Assembly (NCBI GenBank): GCA_030737875.1
Contig: CM060923.1
Span: forward strand, 175,005,696 to 175,069,695
Length of the DNA: 64,000 nt
Reading direction: 5' to 3'
DNA from: Allium sativum
Lineage: Eukaryota > Streptophyta > Magnoliopsida > Asparagales > Amaryllidaceae
Numbering within the stretch: position 1 is the first letter of the stretch; each line of letters begins with the position of its first letter. The notes under the pieces are model-generated. The model was given only the letters and a program-made list of their open reading frames with translations. It was not told the DNA's origin and made no database searches. Positions 60,690-64,000 of the stretch are shown here, piece by piece. The translations under genes were made by a program, and so were the position numbers.

Positions 60690-61780
60690 TGGGTTTGATA
60701 GTTGAGAGAAATGCTACATGACCCATTTGATTTAGTAGACTTCTTGTTCGAACGTGAGAATCGATTTCTCCAATAATGTTTTGTGTAGGATGGCCTCGTA
60801 AATTTCTGGGAGGTGATCTAAGTAGTTCTATGAAATTATTTTCAGTATTTTCAAGGCTAGTATTTTCAATAATTTCGTCATCCTCTTTGATGATTATGTT
60901 TTTATCAAAGTTTTCATCAAAAGATACATGTAAAGATTCTTCTATAATATTAGTACATTTGTTGAAAATACGATATTCCTTATTACGTTATGAATATCCA
61001 ACAAAAATCCCATGATCAGCTTTTAGGTCAAAATTTCCGAGTTGATCTTTAGTGTTAAGAATAAAACATTTAGATCCGAAAAATATAAAATAAGAAATAT
61101 TTGATTTTCTTCCATTGAAAAGTTCGTAAGAAGTATTTTTAGTTAAAGGGCGTATGGAGATTCGATTTAATATGTAACAAGCAATAGCCACAGCTTTTGC
61201 CCAAAATTGTTTTCGTAATGTACTTCCATTTAATAAATTTCTAGCACATTCTACTAAAGTTTTATTCTTTCTTTCTACAATCCCATTTTGTTGTGGAGTT
61301 CTAGGAAAGTAAAAATTATGATTTATTCCTTTCTTTTTACAAAAATGTTCAAACGACTCATTTTCGAATTCACCGCCGTGACCACTACGGATGTTTTTTA
61401 CTCTTAAATTTTTAGTATTTTGAATTCTTTTGATAAAGTTTTTGAAATGTTCAAAAGTATCACTTTATTTTCATGAAAATTGTCCATCTACATCTTGAAA
61501 AATCATCAACTATAACCAATACATATTGATTATGATTTACATATTAAACTTGAGTAGGTCCAAATAAATCCATATGTAATAATTCTAACGGTTGTAAGGT
61601 TGATATAACCTTTTCAGATTTAAAAGAAGATTTGGTTAATTTTCCTATTTGACAATCTTCATAGAGATTTTTTACTTTAAAATTTATTTTAGGTTAACCT
61701 TTTACTAATTCATTTTCCGAAAGTCTCTTTATATTTTTAAAGTTTATATGATAAAACGTTTGTGCCATAACCAAGAATCA
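60690..61780 (-). pseudogene. pol: Integrase of Sirevirus F, catalytic Asp lost
   Basis: The DDE core is readable in pieces: MDLFGPTQV (first Asp) near 61590, then VIVDDFSR, then RSGHGGEFEN near 61385-61360 and PRTPQQNGIVERKN near 61300. The second catalytic Asp of the family pattern SDxGGEF is Gly here (plus-strand ACC, 61381-61383). The C-terminal block 61191-60988 (NRISIRPLTKNTSYELFNG, then HGIFVGYS) is well kept. Stops break the frame in several places. Confidence 0.83.
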
Positions 61781-61899
61781 TTATTATTGGCTATTAAACA
61801 CATTTCTTTATTATTATTAACTTTCATATTAAAAACATTCCTTTAAAAATAATGTTTTGATCTTTGTCAAAAATACTACATTTATTTTCAGAAAATGTT

Positions 61900-62170
61900 A
61901 TTTTAAAACCTTTGTCAGATAATTGACTACTACTAAGTAAATTATGTTTTAAGTTTTTAACTAAGGAAACATTAGAAATAAGAGGTAAGTTTGAAATACC
62001 ATAGTTGTACTCATCTCCATTGCCAATGATAAAGCCTTTTGAGTTATCTCCGAGGTAACAGAGCCACCTTCAAAGTATGAAATGTTTGTAAGCATATCTT
62101 TGTCTCCGATCATGTGTTTTGAGCAACCACTATCTAAAATCCATTTTCTTTTCTTGAGTGGGACCTGCAA
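61900..62170 (-). pseudogene. pol: Aspartic protease of Sirevirus F
   Basis: WILDSGCSKHMIGDKDML matches the copia protease motif (catalytic DSG) with the usual Cys/Ser-rich neighbour. Frame 62170-61961, then frameshifted. It should release Gag and Pol products from the polyprotein. Confidence 0.83.
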
Positions 62171-62179
62171 AAAATATTA

Positions 62180-63907
62180 ATAAGCACAATGGCACTCACT
62201 TTTTGATAGGGTCGTAAGATTTATATGTTTGGAAGCCAAACCCAAGTGGGTTTAGTACCCGTTTTGTACACATAATTTTTATTATTATGGACAGATTCCA
62301 TAATAAATTGATATATTTGTGCATAATCAAACTGTTGTTTGTTTTTGGAACCCATATCTCAATTTTACAAACCTTTTTATTACATTTTGGTTATTCTTAA
62401 TTTTTGAATCAATTTCCTCTTTAGATTTACATTTTTCTTTGGAGGAATTTTTGATACTTTCTTAAATCCTAAACCTTTTTTGTTTAAAGATGGTTGAGAA
62501 TTTTCAATTATCCTAGATAAATTTTCTCTCCCCTTATTAAAGTTACATGCATTCTTAGAAATACTATCCAACTTAGTTTGAATACTTTAATTTTCTAATT
62601 CTAGTTATTTTTTTGGTTTTCAAAATGTTTTTTTCAGAACTAATTTAGTTATTCTTTGCCTTTTGATTTTCAATTTCTTTACTCAAAAGTGAAAGCTGAC
62701 TATCTGAAATTGATAGATTCTCCTGAACCTTTTCAAGTTCTTCTTCTAAGAATATTTTTTTCATCTTTTAGCATGTCTCTTCCCAACTCATCATTATTCT
62801 AATTTTCACGAGTTTCTTTAAATTTCTTCTTTAGTGTTTTAGTGTTTAAAAATTCAGTATTAACTTTTACTAAATCATCATAAGATAGATCACTTACTTC
62901 AGATTCTTGAGCCATGAAGCACGCATTAGCTTGTTCATTTTCGCTCTCTTTATCACTGTTTGATGAATCAGAATCTGAGTCGTCCCAAGTGAAAAAAATG
63001 CCTTCTTTTTAATTTTTTCTTCCTTATTCTTGTTGTTGGGATTCTTCTGATTTTCTTTTTGTTATGGACAGTCCTTAACCATGTGACCTTTCTTGTGATA
63101 GTTAAAGCATTCTAAATTTGAGGATGAAGGTTTGCTTGAGGTATTTTTCTTGAAATTTCCTTTCCTATATTTTAGAAACTTCTTAAAGTTTTTAGCAATA
63201 AATGCCAAATCCTCATCTTCTGATTCTGATTCTTCTTTATCAGCATGAAAAGCTACATTCTTTTCTCTTGGGCTAATTCCCTTTTTGTTTGAAGATTTAC
63301 TTCATAAGACATGAGATTACCAGTGAGTTCTTCTAGTTTCATAGTTGATAAACTATTCGCTTCTTCAATGGCTAGTACTTTTCTTTCCCAATTGTTACTT
63401 AGAAAGTTTAGTACTTTTGATACAATATGAAAGTCACTATATTTTCCTCCCACTCCTATCAGTGCATGTAGAATGTCTTGAAATCTTGAATAAATTTCAT
63501 TGATGGTTTCATTTTGTCTCATTTTAAAGTTCTGGAACTGGTTTTTGAGCATTAGAATCTTTGTTTGTTTGACTTTGCTTGTGCCTTCATGGATGGTTTT
63601 TAAGTGTTTCCCATATTTGATATGTTGAAGTACATATGCTAACGCGATTGAACTCATTCCTATCCAAAGCACAATACAACATATTCATTGCTTTGGCATC
63701 TACATTTGCTTCATCTTTCTGAGTTGTTGTCCATGCAGAGTATTCAGTCGTAGGAGCAGTGAATTCTTTTTTAGTAGCATTCCATGCACATGTATATTCA
63801 CATTCTTCTAGCCCAATAATTATATTGTAGTCCATTGAACAATGTGGTCTTTAACTAGATCGACCTTCAACAAATGTAGTTGAGGTAGTACTAAGGTTAT
63901 TCTCCAT
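62180..63907 (-). pseudogene. gag: Gag of Sirevirus F
   Basis: Starts at ATG 63907 (MENNLSTTST), with a stop after VEGRSS near 63855. The core domain reads DAKAMNMLYCALDRNEF (63835-63587 frame) and HEGTSKVKQTKILML, METINEIYSRF-like and AIEEANSLSTMKLEELTG segments (63672-63253 frame). Near 63110 a nucleocapsid knuckle reads CFNYHKKGHMVKDC, in which the second Cys has become Tyr. The C-terminal part (about 62900-62400) is rich in Lys, Glu and Leu, with coiled-coil character as in Sirevirus Gag. At least two frameshifts and several stops. Confidence 0.85.
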
Positions 63908-63953
63908 ATTATCAAAGTATCAAATAACGGTGTTATGGCTATAGGATGGCCTT

Positions 63954-63965
63954 GCTCTGATACCA
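63954..63965 (-). other. Primer binding site of Sirevirus F
   Basis: GCTCTGATACCA (TGGTATCAGAGC in element sense), two bases from the LTR. Confidence 0.93.
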
Positions 63966-63967
63966 AT

Positions 63968-64000
63968 TGAAAGTGTCTTAGCTGCGGTAGGATCGTATAG
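63968..64000 (-). repeat. 5' LTR of Sirevirus F, first 33 bp
   Basis: TGAAAGTGTCTTAGCTGCGG continues to the window edge and matches 55263-55295 with a few substitutions. Confidence 0.88.

Larger units (their letters stand above)
55263..64000 (-). mobile_element. Element F: Sirevirus (Ty1/copia) with envelope-like gene, partial
   Basis: Minus-strand copia element whose 5' LTR runs off the right edge. Order in element sense: LTR, primer site, gag, protease, integrase, RT, RNase H, an accessory frame, a cluster of palindromic boxes, an envelope-like frame, polypurine tracts, LTR. Integrase before RT is the copia order. Gag with AKAMNMLYCALDxNEFNRVS, the third gene after pol, repeated symmetric LTR boxes, and a polypurine tract flanked by an inverted repeat together identify it as a Sirevirus. 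Every coding region has stops or frameshifts. Confidence 0.9.

Overview
The window is plant nuclear DNA made almost entirely of transposable elements; I found no intact host gene, tRNA or rRNA. It holds Ty3/gypsy chromovirus-type elements with LTRs of 3 to 5.8 kb, Ty1/copia elements (one a Sirevirus with an envelope-like third gene), a CACTA transposon and a small hAT element. Env-bearing Sireviruses are best known from eudicots, so a repeat-rich eudicot, probably in heterochromatin, is the likely source. The species is not identifiable by eye.

Layout. 1-1770 is the right part of a long LTR of family 'D'. 1771-12515 is a decayed Copia pol on the minus strand, split by element 'A' (2405-10950). 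A is a gag-only gypsy element with two 3.4 kb LTRs. 12516-14530 holds unassigned DNA, a 336 bp hAT-type MITE (13825-14160) and a small copia-like LTR with a primer site. From 14534 to the end runs one D element: a 5.6 kb 5' LTR, a 1.26 kb interior without coding capacity, and a 3' LTR broken by three insertions.

The three insertions in the D 3' LTR are as follows. (i) A solo LTR 'C' (22186-36162) is itself split by 'B' (24299-35522), a nearly complete Tekay/Del-like chromovirus on the minus strand with 5-bp target duplications GATGT. (ii) A CACTA element 'E' (38322-54270, target duplication TGA) is itself split by 'G' (40474-52869). G is a second element with giant LTRs and no coding region, flanked by perfect GGTTG duplications. 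(iii) A minus-strand Sirevirus 'F' runs from 55263 past the window end.

How the parts relate. B encodes Gag, protease, reverse transcriptase, RNase H, integrase and a chromodomain-like tail, with a few disabling lesions. A keeps a B-like gag, primer site and 3' noncoding segment but has lost pol, so it could only have moved with enzymes supplied by a B-like partner. D and G carry only LTRs, primer site and polypurine tract and are also candidates for help in trans. A, B and C share tandem hairpin modules in their LTRs: the stem sequences differ but base pairing is kept. F carries a palindromic box, CAGACGTCTG and variants, both in its LTR and just upstream of its envelope-like gene. These two structural signals are the most interesting features here.
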